From assembly GCA_963750295.1 (NCBI GenBank), contig CAVVPY010000001.1, positions 248,001-312,000 on the forward strand: a DNA stretch of 64,000 nucleotides, in the 5' to 3' direction. Numbering within the stretch: position 1 is the first letter of the stretch; every line of letters starts with the position of its first letter. Shown in pieces: positions 10,591-18,813 of the stretch. The notes under the pieces are model-generated. The model did no database searches. It worked only from the letters and a program-made list of their open reading frames with translations, and was not told the origin of the DNA. Source of the stretch: CAVVPY01 sp963750295. Its GTDB lineage: Bacteria > Actinomycetota > Actinomycetes > Mycobacteriales > Jatrophihabitantaceae. Made by a program: the position numbers and the translations under genes.

Positions 10591-12125
10591 TGCGCCAGCT
10601 CGACCTGATCGTCGTCGTGATCTACCTCCTGGGCATCGCGGCCATCGGGCTGCGGCTGTCCGGCAGGCAGCGCTCGTCGCGGGACTACTTCGTCGGTGAG
10701 GGGCGGCTGCCGTGGTGGGTCGTCTGCTTCTCGGTGATCGCGACTGAGACCAGCGTCCTGACGGTCATCAGCGTTCCCGGCGGTGCGTACTCGAGTCAGG
10801 GGTTCGGCAATGTCGAGCTGGCGATGGGGTACATCATCGGCCGCACGGTGGTGGCGACGCTGCTGATCCCGCTCTACAAGCGCGGCGGCTTCGTCAGCGC
10901 CTACCAGTACCTCGAGCTGCGCTTCGGCCGCTACGTCCAGGGCCTGGCGTCGATCACGTTCGTGTTCACCCGGCTGCTCGCCGAGGGCGTGCGGTTGTTC
11001 GCCTCGGCCATCCCGATCAAGCTGCTGCTCGACGAATTCGGCCTGCACACGAACTACAAGGCGATCATCGTCGTGCTGACGCTGATCACGGTCGTCTACA
11101 CCTACCTCGGCGGGATCAAGGCCGTCATCTGGACCGACGCCATCCAGATGGGGCTCTATCTCGGCGGGGCGATCCTGGCAATCGGCGTCCTGCTCAGCCA
11201 CGTCGGGACCAGCGGCGTCGCGGACGCCTTCCATGCGGGCAAGTTCACGGTGTTCGACACCGACTTCGGGCCTGCCCACATCGCGACAAGCGCGTTCGCG
11301 CTGCCGACGGCGATCATCGGCGGGGCGATCTTCGCGATGGCCTCGCACGGGTCGGACCAGCTCATCGTGCAGCGCATCCTGTCCACGCGCAGCCTGCGGG
11401 ACGGGCAGAAGGCGATGATCGGCTCCGGCATCTTCGTCGCCATCCAATTCGCCGCGTTCTCGCTCGTCGGCGCGTTGCTGTGGTCCTACAACGACGGCAA
11501 GTCCTTCGACGAAATGGGTCTGGCCAGCACCGACAACCTGTACCCGCAGTTCATCCTGCACGGGCTCCCGGTCGTGATTTCCGGCCTGCTGGTGGCCGGC
11601 ATCCTGGGCGCCGCGATGGGGTCGCTGTCGTCAGCGCTGAACTCGATGTCGAACTCGACGGTCGCGGACGTCATCCGCAGTTTCGCCCGGCGTGTGCCGT
11701 CGGACGAGACGATGCTCAAACTCGGACGGGCGATGACGATCGTGTGGGCCGTCATGATGGCGGTGTTCGCGTCGGCGTTCAGCGCGAGCACGGGCAACGT
11801 CTACCTGACCGGGCTGGCGATCGCGGGCTACACCTACGGCGCGCTGCTGGGTGCGTTCCTGCTCGGACGGCTCGTCGCTCGGGCCAACCAGGTGGACGGC
11901 GTCGTGGCCTTCGTCGTGACCGTCGCTGTGATGACCTACATCGTGCGGGAGGTGAAGATCGACGTCACGACCGCCGGGTCGACCGTGCCGATGACGATCG
12001 CGCCGCAGTGGCTGGTACCGATCGGCGTGGTGATCACCCTGGTCGTGGGTGGTGTGCTGTCGCGCTTCCACGCGTCGCCCGAGGCGAGCGCCGGGGTGCT
12101 TGCCGAACGGGTGGCCGCGCGGTGA
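10590..12125 (+). CDS. Sodium/solute symporter (SSS family), coupled to anmK
   Basis: 511-residue polytopic membrane protein of the sodium/solute symporter family with about 13 hydrophobic segments. Family markers are RSSRDYFVGEGRLPWW near the first loop, SVIATETSVLTVISVPG, YTYLGGIKAVIWTDAIQ, and the sodium-site helix GAAMGSLSSALNSMSNSTV. The start ATG 10590 overlaps the anmK stop (TGATG) and has an AGGAGG ribosome site inside the end of anmK. Substrate is not evident from sequence; neighbourhood suggests an amino sugar or muropeptide sugar. Confidence 0.9.
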   Translation: MRQLDLIVVVIYLLGIAAIGLRLSGRQRSSRDYFVGEGRLPWWVVCFSVIATETSVLTVISVPGGAYSSQGFGNVELAMGYIIGRTVVATLLIPLYKRGGFVSAYQYLELRFGRYVQGLASITFVFTRLLAEGVRLFASAIPIKLLLDEFGLHTNYKAIIVVLTLITVVYTYLGGIKAVIWTDAIQMGLYLGGAILAIGVLLSHVGTSGVADAFHAGKFTVFDTDFGPAHIATSAFALPTAIIGGAIFAMASHGSDQLIVQRILSTRSLRDGQKAMIGSGIFVAIQFAAFSLVGALLWSYNDGKSFDEMGLASTDNLYPQFILHGLPVVISGLLVAGILGAAMGSLSSALNSMSNSTVADVIRSFARRVPSDETMLKLGRAMTIVWAVMMAVFASAFSASTGNVYLTGLAIAGYTYGALLGAFLLGRLVARANQVDGVVAFVVTVAVMTYIVREVKIDVTTAGSTVPMTIAPQWLVPIGVVITLVVGGVLSRFHASPEASAGVLAERVAAR

Positions 12126-12191
12126 GACGCTGAGCCTGCCGAGCGGATTGCGGCGTGCCGTCCGGTCGGAACGACGACCTAGACTCAGGGC

Positions 12192-14049
12192 GTGGCAGGG
12201 CGGATCAGGGACGAGGACATCGCTCTTGTCCGCGAGAAGACGCCGATCGCCGACGTGATCGGCGAGTACGTCGAACTGCGCAACGCCGGCGGCGGCAACC
12301 TCAAGGGGATCTGCCCGTTCCACGACGAGAAGAGCCCCTCGCTCTCGGTCTCGCCCACCCGGGGCCTCTACCACTGCTTCGGGTGCAGCGCCGGCGGCGA
12401 CGTCATCCGGTTCGTGCAGAACATGGAGCATCTGGACTTCACCGACGCGGTCGAGCGGCTCGGCGGCGCGCTCTGGCGTCCAGTTGCGTTACCTCGAAGG
12501 CGGGACGGCACCGAACCGCAACCGCGGTCAGCGCACCCGACTGATCGAGGCACACGCCGAGGCGCAGCGCTTCTACGCCGAGCCAACTCGCGAGCCCCGA
12601 GGCACTGACCGCGCGGCAGTTCCTCGCGGAGCGTGGCTTCGATGCCGAGGTGGCCGAGCGCTTCGGCTGCGGCTTCGCCCCGGCTGGCTGGGACGCGCTC
12701 ACCAAGCACCTGCTCGCCAAGGGCTTCACGCCGACCAGGAGCTCACGCTCGCGGGGCTGTCGCGCGAGGGCGGCCGGGGTGGGCTCATCGACCGCTTCCA
12801 CCGTCGGCTGCTGTGGCCGATCCGCGACATCGGCGGCGACGTCGTCGGCTTCGGCGCCCGCCGCCTGTTCGACGACGACCGGGTCGAGGCGAAGTACCTC
12901 AACACACCCGAGACGCCGATCTACAAGAAGAGCCAGTTGCTCTACGGCATGGACCTCGCCAAGCGCGAGATCGCACACCAGCATCGGGCGGTTATCGTCG
13001 AGGGCTACACCGACGTGATGGCCTGCCACCTGGCCGGCGTCACGACCGCGGTGGCGACGTGTGGCACGGCGTTCGGGGCCGAGCACGTGCAGGTTATCCG
13101 CCGGTTGCTGATGGATTCGGACTCGTTCACCGGCGAGGTGATCTTCACCTTCGACGGCGACGAAGCGGGGATGAAGGCGGCCGAGCGGGCGTTCGGCGAC
13201 GACCAGAAGTTCATGGCGCAGACGTTCGTCGCGATCGAGGCAACGGGCATGGATCCGTGCGAGTTGCGGCAGAAGTCCGGCGACACGGCGCTGCTCGACC
13301 TGGTGGCGCGCCGCATCCCGCTCGTCGAGTTCGTGCTGCGCGCGACCGTTCGGCGCTTCGATCTCGACACCGCCGAGGGCCGTTCCGCGGCGCTCGACCG
13401 GGGCGTCCCGCTCGTCGCGCGGATCAAGGACCACGGGCTGCGTGACGAGTACGCCCGCCGCCTCGGCGGTCTGGTCGGGATCGATGACCCGATGCGTGTC
13501 GTGCACCGGGTGCGGGGGATGGTCCGCACCGGCGGTCGTCCCGAGACCGGGGCGCAACAGCGCGAGCCGGCGAAGGTCGACGATGCGGTGGTGTCCGTCG
13601 AGCGTGAGGCGCTCAAGGTCGCCTTGCAGCTACCGGCCGTCGCCGGCCCGCAGTTCGACACGCTGGACGAGGACGCGTTCCTGCTTCCGGCGCACCGCCA
13701 GGTTCGCGGCGCGATAGCCGCGGCCGGCGGCACCGGCGCGGCGACGACGGGTCCGGCGTGGGCGGCCGCCGTGTCGGCCAACCTCGATGAGACCCTTCGG
13801 CCCGGCGTGAATGCCCTGGCCGTCGAGCCCCTGCGATCGGGCAGCGAGGGCCAGGACCGCTATGCCGATGCCGTCCTGGCCCGGATGCACGAGATCGTCG
13901 CGTCCCGGGCGGTGGCCGCGCTGAAGTCGAAGCTGCAGCGGATCAACCCGCTCGAACATCCCGAGGAGCATGCTCGCCTGTTCGGCGAGCTGATCTCGAT
14001 GGAGAGCTACCGGCGCGGGCTGCGCGAGCGGGCGATCGGCGGGCTGTGA
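12192..14049 (+). CDS. dnaG: DNA primase, three frameshifts
   Basis: Synthesises RNA primers for replication. The N-terminal zinc ribbon is intact (CPFHDEKSPSLSV with CFGC), followed by the RNA-polymerase domain, the TOPRIM motifs VEGYTDVMACHLAG and FTFDGDEAGMKAAE, and a C-terminal helicase-interaction domain. GTG 12192 follows TAGACT (12180-12185) by exactly six bases, a leaderless configuration. Frame changes occur at about 12474, 12583 and 12731; removing one base at each of the first two and adding one at the third restores a continuous primase of about 619 residues. An essential gene cannot be a pseudogene, so sequence error is likely. Confidence 0.94.
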
Positions 14050-14570
14050 TGCGGTGGTTCCAGCGGCGCGACGTGCCGCCCCCCGAAGCCGTCGCGCGGC
14101 TCTCGCCCGAAGACCGCGTGGTGTCGTGGGCGGACACCGCCGACGGCTCGGTCGTCATGGCCTCGCGCGCCGGGCTGTGGTGGCCGGACGGCGCAGCGCT
14201 GCGGCTGATCGGCTGGCAGTACGTCGACAAGGCCGTCTGGCGTGAGGGCACGCTCAGTGTGGTCGAGGCCGACCTGGTCGACGAGCAGTTGCTGGTCGAC
14301 CGGCCGCCGGTGTCGGTCGAGCTGGCCGTCCCGCGCGACCTGCCGCCGACGGTGCGCAAGCGCGTGGAGCAGAACGTGGTGCGCTCGCAGGTCCTCGCTG
14401 TCGGCGGCGGGTCGGCGCGGTTCGTCGCGCGCCGGGTCCCGGGCGAGGACGGGCTGCGCTGGTGGGCGCGGTTGGAGGACTCGACCCCGGACTCGCCGCA
14501 GACCCGGTCGGCGATTGCCGTGCGGCTGGCCGAACTCCGGGCCGAGTGGGAGGCCGAGAGTCAGCCGTGA
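14049..14570 (+). CDS. Conserved hypothetical protein following dnaG
   Basis: 173-residue soluble protein starting MRWFQRRDVPPPEAVARLSPEDRVVSW. It has alternating strands with tryptophan pairs (GLWWPDGAALRLIGWQYVDKAVWREGTLSVVEAD), which fits a small PH-like or beta-barrel fold seen in short actinobacterial proteins; I do not recognise a named family. Start ATG 14049 overlaps the dnaG stop (TGATG), so it is translationally coupled to dnaG. It overlaps the convergent gene at 14561-14821 by ten bases. Confidence 0.8.
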   Translation: MRWFQRRDVPPPEAVARLSPEDRVVSWADTADGSVVMASRAGLWWPDGAALRLIGWQYVDKAVWREGTLSVVEADLVDEQLLVDRPPVSVELAVPRDLPPTVRKRVEQNVVRSQVLAVGGGSARFVARRVPGEDGLRWWARLEDSTPDSPQTRSAIAVRLAELRAEWEAESQP

Positions 14571-14821
14571 TAGCCGTTGGCGGTGGCCAGATCGGCTCGG
14601 CCGTGCTGGCCGTGATGCCCACCGACCTTGGCCATCAGCACGTTGCGCGCCCGCTGGCTGACGGTGTCCAGTTGGGCCTGCAGCACGCCGGCGGTGGTCT
14701 GGACGGTCTGGCTGCCGGCGAAGCGTCGGCTCGCTGCCACGATCTGTTCGTAGCGCTCGCGTCCGGCCTTGGCGCCCAGGACGTAACCGATCGCGCCACC
14801 GATGACGAAGGAGAGCTTCAT
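14561..14821 (-). CDS. YtxH-like small protein
   Basis: 86-residue protein opening with a glycine-rich hydrophobic helix (MKLSFVIGGAIGYVLGAKAG) followed by a basic RERYEQI and an amphipathic helix, the pattern of YtxH-type membrane-anchored proteins of actinobacteria. Function unknown. On the minus strand, TAGGGT (14828-14833) lies exactly six bases before ATG 14821, so the mRNA is probably leaderless. Confidence 0.72.
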   Translation of the reverse strand: MKLSFVIGGAIGYVLGAKAGRERYEQIVAASRRFAGSQTVQTTAGVLQAQLDTVSQRARNVLMAKVGGHHGQHGRADLATANGYHG

Positions 14822-14871
14822 CGGTCAACCCTAACCCGGCCACCCGGGCGCGGGTACGGGGTGCGGTGAGA

Positions 14872-14877
14872 TACGCT
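14872..14877 (+). promoter_or_regulatory. -10 box of the tRNA-Asn gene
   Basis: TACGCT lies 41 bases before the mature tRNA 5' end, a normal distance for a short precursor leader. No convincing -35 was found. Confidence 0.35.
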
Positions 14878-14917
14878 GGGCCGCTGTGCGACGCGGTAAC
14901 GCGTCCAGCGGGAACGG

Positions 14918-14993
14918 TCCCCCGTAGCTCAATTGGCAGAGCATTCGACTGTTAATCGAAGGGTTACTGGTTCGAGTCCAGTCGGGGGAGCCA
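14918..14993 (+). tRNA. tRNA-Asn (anticodon GTT), CCA encoded
   Basis: Complete cloverleaf by eye: acceptor arms TCCCCCG (14918-14924) and CGGGGGA (14983-14989), D-arm GCTCAATTGGCAGAGC, anticodon stem TTCGA/TCGAA with loop CTGTTAA (anticodon 14951-14953), T-loop GGTTCGAGTCC, discriminator G and encoded CCA at 14991-14993. The truncated integrase begins about 40 bases downstream, so the 3' half is the likely attachment site of an integrated element. Confidence 0.97.
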
Positions 14994-15034
14994 GAGGTCC
15001 CGGATTCCGGGAACTTCTTGCATTTCTAACGCTA

Positions 15035-15967
15035 GTAAGCGACGTCGTCCCGGCGCTGGGCGAGCTGCGGCTGCGCGAGGTGGCGACAGGCGGGGTCAGC
15101 CGGGCGCTGCGCGCGATCGCCGATCGGCACGGCCCGAGCGCGGCCAAGTCGTCCAAGGCGTGCCTGTCGGGGATGTTCCGGATGGCGATCGAGGACGGTG
15201 CCGTGGCCGTCAATCCAGTCCGCGACTCCTCCGTGCGGATCAGTGTCGGCAAGACGTCTCCTCGGGCGCTGACACCGGAGGAGACTCTCGCCCTCACCGG
15301 GTGGCTGCGGGGGAACGATCGCGCGGCCGCGCTCGACATCCCCGACGTCGTCGACTGGATGCTGGCCACCGGCTGCCGCATCGGCGAGGCCCTCGCGCTG
15401 CGTCATGGTCCGAACGCCGACGGTCGACCGCTACTCGACCTCGAAGCCAATACCTGGGAGGTCAACGCCACCGTCGTGCGTGTGCCCAAGCAGGGGCTCG
15501 TCATCCAGCCGCGCCCGAAGACGGCTGCCGGGTGGCGCGTCGTTGCTGTGCCCGACTTCGCGGCGGCGATGGTGCGGGGCCGGGCGGCTGGTGTGCACGG
15601 CGTCGTGTTCACCGCCCCGCTGACGACGACGTCGCGCGATCCGTCGAACGCCTCCGGCGACCTGCGGCAGTTGCTCGACTCGTTCGACTGCGAGGTCTGC
15701 GCTGGCACCGGCTTCCAGCTCGATCCCGACGGCTCGTTCAAGCTCGGCCCGCGCGGTTCTCGGCTGCGGTGCGATCAAGGCCCGTGGTCGTGGGTGACGT
15801 CGCACGTCTTCCGCAAGACGGTCGCGACCCGCCGCGACGAGGCCGGCTTCACCCCGTGCCGGGTCGCCGACCAACTCGGCCACGCAAACCCGTCGATGAC
15901 CCTCGACGTCTACTTCGGCCGCCACGTCGTGAGTGCTGCGGCTGGGCAAGTACTCGATCGCCGATAG
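15035..15967 (+). pseudogene. Tyrosine recombinase/phage integrase, N-terminally truncated, next to tRNA-Asn
   Basis: The frame encodes a core-binding domain (RALRAIADRHGPSAAKSSKA) and a complete catalytic domain: first arginine in TGCRIGEALALRHG, the beta-hairpin lysine region RPKTAAGWRVVAV, HVFRKTVATRRDEAG (HxxR), LGHANPSMTLDVYF with the nucleophilic tyrosine. The usual N-terminal arm-binding domain (roughly 70 residues) is missing; upstream the frame simply reads back into the tRNA. No good start codon or ribosome site is present. It is either a remnant of an element integrated at tRNA-Asn or half of a rearranged integrase. I found no second copy of the tRNA end within the window. Confidence 0.8.
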
Positions 15968-16038
15968 GGCGACGGCGATTGGCCGTATCGAGCGCGTCCT
16001 ACTCCGCAGAGCGAACGCAGGATGACTGAACGATGCTG

Positions 16039-16062
16039 AAACCCTTGCTGCATAGGGGTTTT
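16039..16062 (+). terminator. Hairpin with T-run downstream of the integrase
   Basis: Stem AAACCC (16039-16044) and GGGTTT (16056-16061) around an 11-base loop, ending in TTTT. It lies 70 bases after the integrase stop and could stop transcription from the tRNA/integrase side. Confidence 0.5.
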
Positions 16063-16482
16063 CACGTCTTGCGGACCGACTGAGATCAACTTTGTGAGCC
16101 GGAGGCGGATCACGTCTCGTTGCGCGACCGCCCGAACCCGTGGCCCCGCCGGGGGCTCTTGATCGGCCGACGCCGGGTCAGCGTGAGCCGCCGGCGCCGA
16201 GTACGGGCGGAACTTCGGGCCGGAGATCGTGACGCTTTATGACGATCCGGGCGTCGAGAGCGTGCCGGATCTGCCGATCCGGGCGTCGGGAGCGTGACGA
16301 TCTGCCGATAGCGTCACGCTCGATGAGCGCGGCCGGCGGCACCCCGGCGCCGTTGTGGACATCCGTACAGGACGAGGACGGGCACCACATGGTGACGGGT
16401 CTCTGCGTGGTCATGGTGCAAGCGCGCGGGTCGTGGTCAGGGTTGCCGAGCACCATCGGTCATACCCGGTTATACTCGCTGG
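16063..16482. repeat. Gene-free stretch with a tandem repeat and palindromes
   Basis: No convincing gene. Bases 16244-16306 hold two near-identical copies of a 31-32 base unit beginning GATCCGGGCGTCG. They end in a perfect 10-bp inverted repeat GAGCGTGACG (16290-16299) and CGTCACGCTC (16312-16321). A smaller GATCGT/ACGATC inverted repeat precedes them. The composition resembles intergenic repeat debris at the edge of an integrated element. Confidence 0.6.
16471..16476 (+). promoter_or_regulatory. -10 box and overlapping palindrome of the first MazEF module
   Basis: TATACT lies exactly six bases before GTG 16483, so transcription should start on the start codon. A 12-base near-palindrome ATACCCGGTTAT overlaps it (16463-16474), a likely operator for autorepression by the ribbon-helix-helix antitoxin. 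Confidence 0.55.
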
Positions 16483-16731
16483 GTGAAGACTGCGATTTCA
16501 GTACCGGATGAGACCTTCGCGAAAGCCTCGCGCCGCGCCCAGGAGCTGGGGGTCAGCCGATCTGAGTTCTTCAGCAGGGCAGCCGCCCGCTATCTCGATG
16601 ACCTCGACGCGGACTCGGTGACCGACCAGATCAACCAGGCACTCGACGGACAGAACCGGCTAGACGACTCCGTGTCGGCTGCCCTCGCGCAGGGGCGTCG
16701 CGTGCTCGGCGACAGCTCGGACGATTGGTGA
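16483..16731 (+). CDS. MazE-type ribbon-helix-helix antitoxin (module 1)
   Basis: 82-residue antitoxin. The N-terminal ribbon-helix-helix DNA-binding motif is MKTAISVPDETFAKASRRAQ followed by SRSEFFSRAAARYL; the acidic, flexible C-terminus binds the toxin. It is of the mycobacterial MazE type. Start GTG 16483 lacks a ribosome site but sits six bases after TATACT. Its stop overlaps the toxin start (GTGA), the standard arrangement for stoichiometric translation. Confidence 0.88.
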   Translation: MKTAISVPDETFAKASRRAQELGVSRSEFFSRAAARYLDDLDADSVTDQINQALDGQNRLDDSVSAALAQGRRVLGDSSDDW

Positions 16732-17069
16732 TCGAACGTGGAGCGATCTATTGGGCTGACCTCGGCGAGCCGACCGGCTCTCGACCCGCGAAGCGTCGGC
16801 CAGTCCTGGTGGTGTCAGCCGACACCTACAACGCGAGCCGACTGGCCACTGTCATTGCTGTTGTGATCTCGTCGAACACCAGCTTGGCGACCATGCCGGG
16901 AAACGTGTTCCTACCCGCCTCGGCGAGTGGTCTGCCGAAGGACTCGGTCGTCAACATCACCGCTGTCGTGACGCTCAACAAGACAGACCTCGACCAGCAC
17001 GCCGGTCACGCTCCACTGAACGTGGTCCGCGATGTCGATCGGGGCTTGCGCGCCTCCCTCGGCCTCTAA
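16728..17069 (+). CDS. MazF/PemK-type mRNA endoribonuclease toxin (module 1)
   Basis: 113-residue toxin of the PemK/MazF fold, which cleaves single-stranded RNA and arrests growth when not bound by antitoxin. Motifs are RGAIYWADLGEPTGSRPAKR, RPVLVVSADTYN with the conserved arginine-proline, VISSNTSLATMPGNVFL and DSVVNITAVVTLNK. Start is GTG 16728, overlapping the antitoxin stop; TTG 16725 is an alternative in the same frame. The protein appears complete. Confidence 0.9.
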   Translation: MIERGAIYWADLGEPTGSRPAKRRPVLVVSADTYNASRLATVIAVVISSNTSLATMPGNVFLPASASGLPKDSVVNITAVVTLNKTDLDQHAGHAPLNVVRDVDRGLRASLGL

Positions 17070-17082
17070 ACCGTCGCGAACA

Positions 17083-17132
17083 TGCCGCGCAGTGGCCATG
17101 CCGGATGTCTGCCGCGCAGTGGCCATGCCGGA
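17083..17132. repeat. Two copies of a 23-bp repeat, period 27, upstream side of VapBC
   Basis: TGCCGCGCAGTGGCCATGCC is the first 20 bases of a 23-base unit ending GGA that occurs identically at 17083-17105 and 17110-17132. Degenerate copies of the same unit lie on the other side of the VapBC module at 17923-18030. The sequence is otherwise non-coding. Confidence 0.75.
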
Positions 17133-17221
17133 GCGGGTGGTGCTGCCGGGTGGATCTGCCGGTGAGCGGCGGGCCCTACTATGTCCGCTCGATCCCGAGC
17201 CACACGTAGGAGGCTCAGCTC

Positions 17222-17602
17222 TCATCTGATGAGTCGGACTCGGATCGGCAGATCCAGGGCAGCCCATGCTCTGTCAGCGGTCAATACCTCGGGTGGGTCG
17301 CTTCGGACGGCGAGCGCTAGACAACAGCGATCACCTAGCGACAACGATCGACCGCCGGCGAGCGAGCGCATCGCACCGGCAAGTTCGCCGTCGTGCTCGA
17401 GGACCGCTTCGACCTTCACCCCGGCCGTCGCTAGCAGTTCACGCAACCGGGCGACGTCGATGTCGGCATCGATGAGCTTGCCAACCACTTCCGCGAGATT
17501 GGCGGCGCCAAGGAGGCCGCCGTCCAAGTGCGCAGCGACCTCGTCCGCACCTGGTTCGTCATGGACGAGAGCCAAGATTGCCGACGCATCCAGAACGCTC
17601 AT
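17222..17602 (-). CDS. VapC-type PIN-domain ribonuclease toxin (module 2)
   Basis: 126-residue PIN domain. Acidic metal ligands appear in MSVLDASAILALVHDEPG (first aspartate), LAEVVGKL (glutamate), LSLGDRCCLALA (aspartate) and VLTADRAWA (last aspartate), so the nuclease site is complete. Start ATG 17602 overlaps the stop of the antitoxin gene by four bases. VapC toxins usually cleave tRNA or rRNA; the target cannot be told from sequence. Confidence 0.9.
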   Translation of the reverse strand: MSVLDASAILALVHDEPGADEVAAHLDGGLLGAANLAEVVGKLIDADIDVARLRELLATAGVKVEAVLEHDGELAGAMRSLAGGRSLSLGDRCCLALAVRSDPPEVLTADRAWAALDLPIRVRLIR

Positions 17603-17841
17603 TCGGACGCGGCGGCCAACCGGCGTTCGGCGAGCAACTCTTCGACAAGTGAGCGCGTTCGCGGAACTCCCGCGGCAAGGCCGCGTAACTCAGCAACGGC
17701 ATCCTGGCCGCGTTCTAGGACCAGCCGTTGACCGCTGACGTGCAGGTGCAGCCGGTCGCCGGGCCCGAGACCTAGAGCGGCCCGCACCTCAGCAGGGATC
17801 ACCAGGCGTCCTTGCTGACCGAGCACCAACGTGGCATCCAT
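17599..17841 (-). CDS. AbrB/MazE-fold VapB antitoxin (module 2)
   Basis: 80-residue antitoxin with an N-terminal swapped-hairpin AbrB domain (LVLGQQGRLVIPAEVRAALG, then GDRLHLHVSGQRLVLERG) and a C-terminal toxin-binding tail rich in Leu/Glu/Arg. The frame stays open further upstream, but ATG 17841 begins the domain and is preceded on the minus strand by CACACT at a six-base spacing, matching the leaderless pattern of the neighbouring modules. Confidence 0.87.
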   Translation of the reverse strand: MDATLVLGQQGRLVIPAEVRAALGLGPGDRLHLHVSGQRLVLERGQDAVAELRGLAAGVPRTRSLVEELLAERRLAAASE

Positions 17842-17922
17842 GTCCCCAGTGTGCCACGTCCCTGCCGCAGATGCCACGCCCCACCCGATTCTCCCAGCCA
17901 ATGCGCGATGGTTGAAACGTGA

Positions 17923-18030
17923 CGCTCAGGGCAGCGGCCCACGCGGATCTGGCCGCGCAGCGGCACCACGCGGATTTGCCGCACAGTGGCTATGCCGGAG
18001 TGGCCGAGCAGCGACCCTGCCGGATCCGGG
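17923..18030. repeat. Degenerate 27-bp tandem array, other side of VapBC
   Basis: Four imperfect units with a period close to 27 bases, the clearest being at 17950-17974 and 17977-17999 (TGCCGCACAGTGGCTATGCC is the start of the latter). They are recognisably the same family as the pair at 17083-17132. Together the two arrays bracket the VapBC module. Confidence 0.65.
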
Positions 18031-18054
18031 ACCCTCGTGTGCGACGGTGTGGCC

Positions 18055-18656
18055 ATGCTGCGTCTGGTCGACGCGGAGTTCGTCAAGCTGCGCACAACCC
18101 AGGTGTGGTTCTGGTTGCTACTCGCGGGTCTCGCGCTGGCGTCGGTCTTGACCATCGGGCCTATTGCGTCAGGCGCCATCAAGGATTCGGGCGACCTCGC
18201 CGACCTGTTCACCGGCGCGGCTACGTCGTACCTGCCCGTGTTCGCTCTCGGAGTCCTCAGTGTGACGACCGAGTATCGCTACCAGACCATCACGCCGTCG
18301 GTCCTGACCACGCCGGCGCGCTGGCGTCTCGTCACGGCGAAGATGATCACGCTACTACTCGTCGGCGCGGTGTACGCCGCCTTGTGCATACTCGTCCAGC
18401 TCGCAATCTCGCTCCCTTGGTGGGGATCATCCTGATCCAGGTGGTCAATCCCCTCCTCGGTGCGATCCCGAAGGTCCGAGCGGTCTTCCCGTACACGCCG
18501 TTCGGCGGGCTCAGTGCTCTGCTCAACAGCGGCAACCGTGCCGAGGACGGCTTCACCCTGTTGCCGCATTGGGGCGGAGCGGTCGTCCTCGCACTCTGGG
18601 CCTTCGTCCCCGCCACCATCGGCGTCGCGTACACCATGAACCGGGACATCACCTAG
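18055..18656 (+). pseudogene. ABC-2 type permease remnant with internal deletion
   Basis: The first part (from ATG 18055) reads MLRLVDAEFVKLRTTQVWFW, three hydrophobic segments and TTEYRYQTITPSVLTTPARW, all typical of actinobacterial ABC-2 permeases. It runs into a stop at 18433 after SLPWWGSS. The C-terminal part continues in another frame (from about 18425, GIILIQVVNPLLG, then PYTPFGGLSALLNS) to a stop at 18656. Compared with intact relatives, roughly 80 residues are missing at the joint, so this is a deletion and not a one-base error. No cognate ATPase gene is nearby. Confidence 0.75.
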
Positions 18657-18813
18657 GTGGCTTGGTGATCGTCGGTGGGGGCGCGATAACCCTTGCTGCT
18701 CTACGCGGTCGACCCGCGCCAACACCAGGTCAGTCCTAGACCCGCCCCTTCGGCATGAGCGTCAAGTCTGCCGAGCCGTCTGCCGCAAACGTGGGTCGCG
18801 GTGCGGGCCGGGG

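Noticed and set aside
17083..18030. CRISPR array
   Set aside because: Repeats are few, degenerate, nearly contiguous (4-base spacing) and there are no cas genes.
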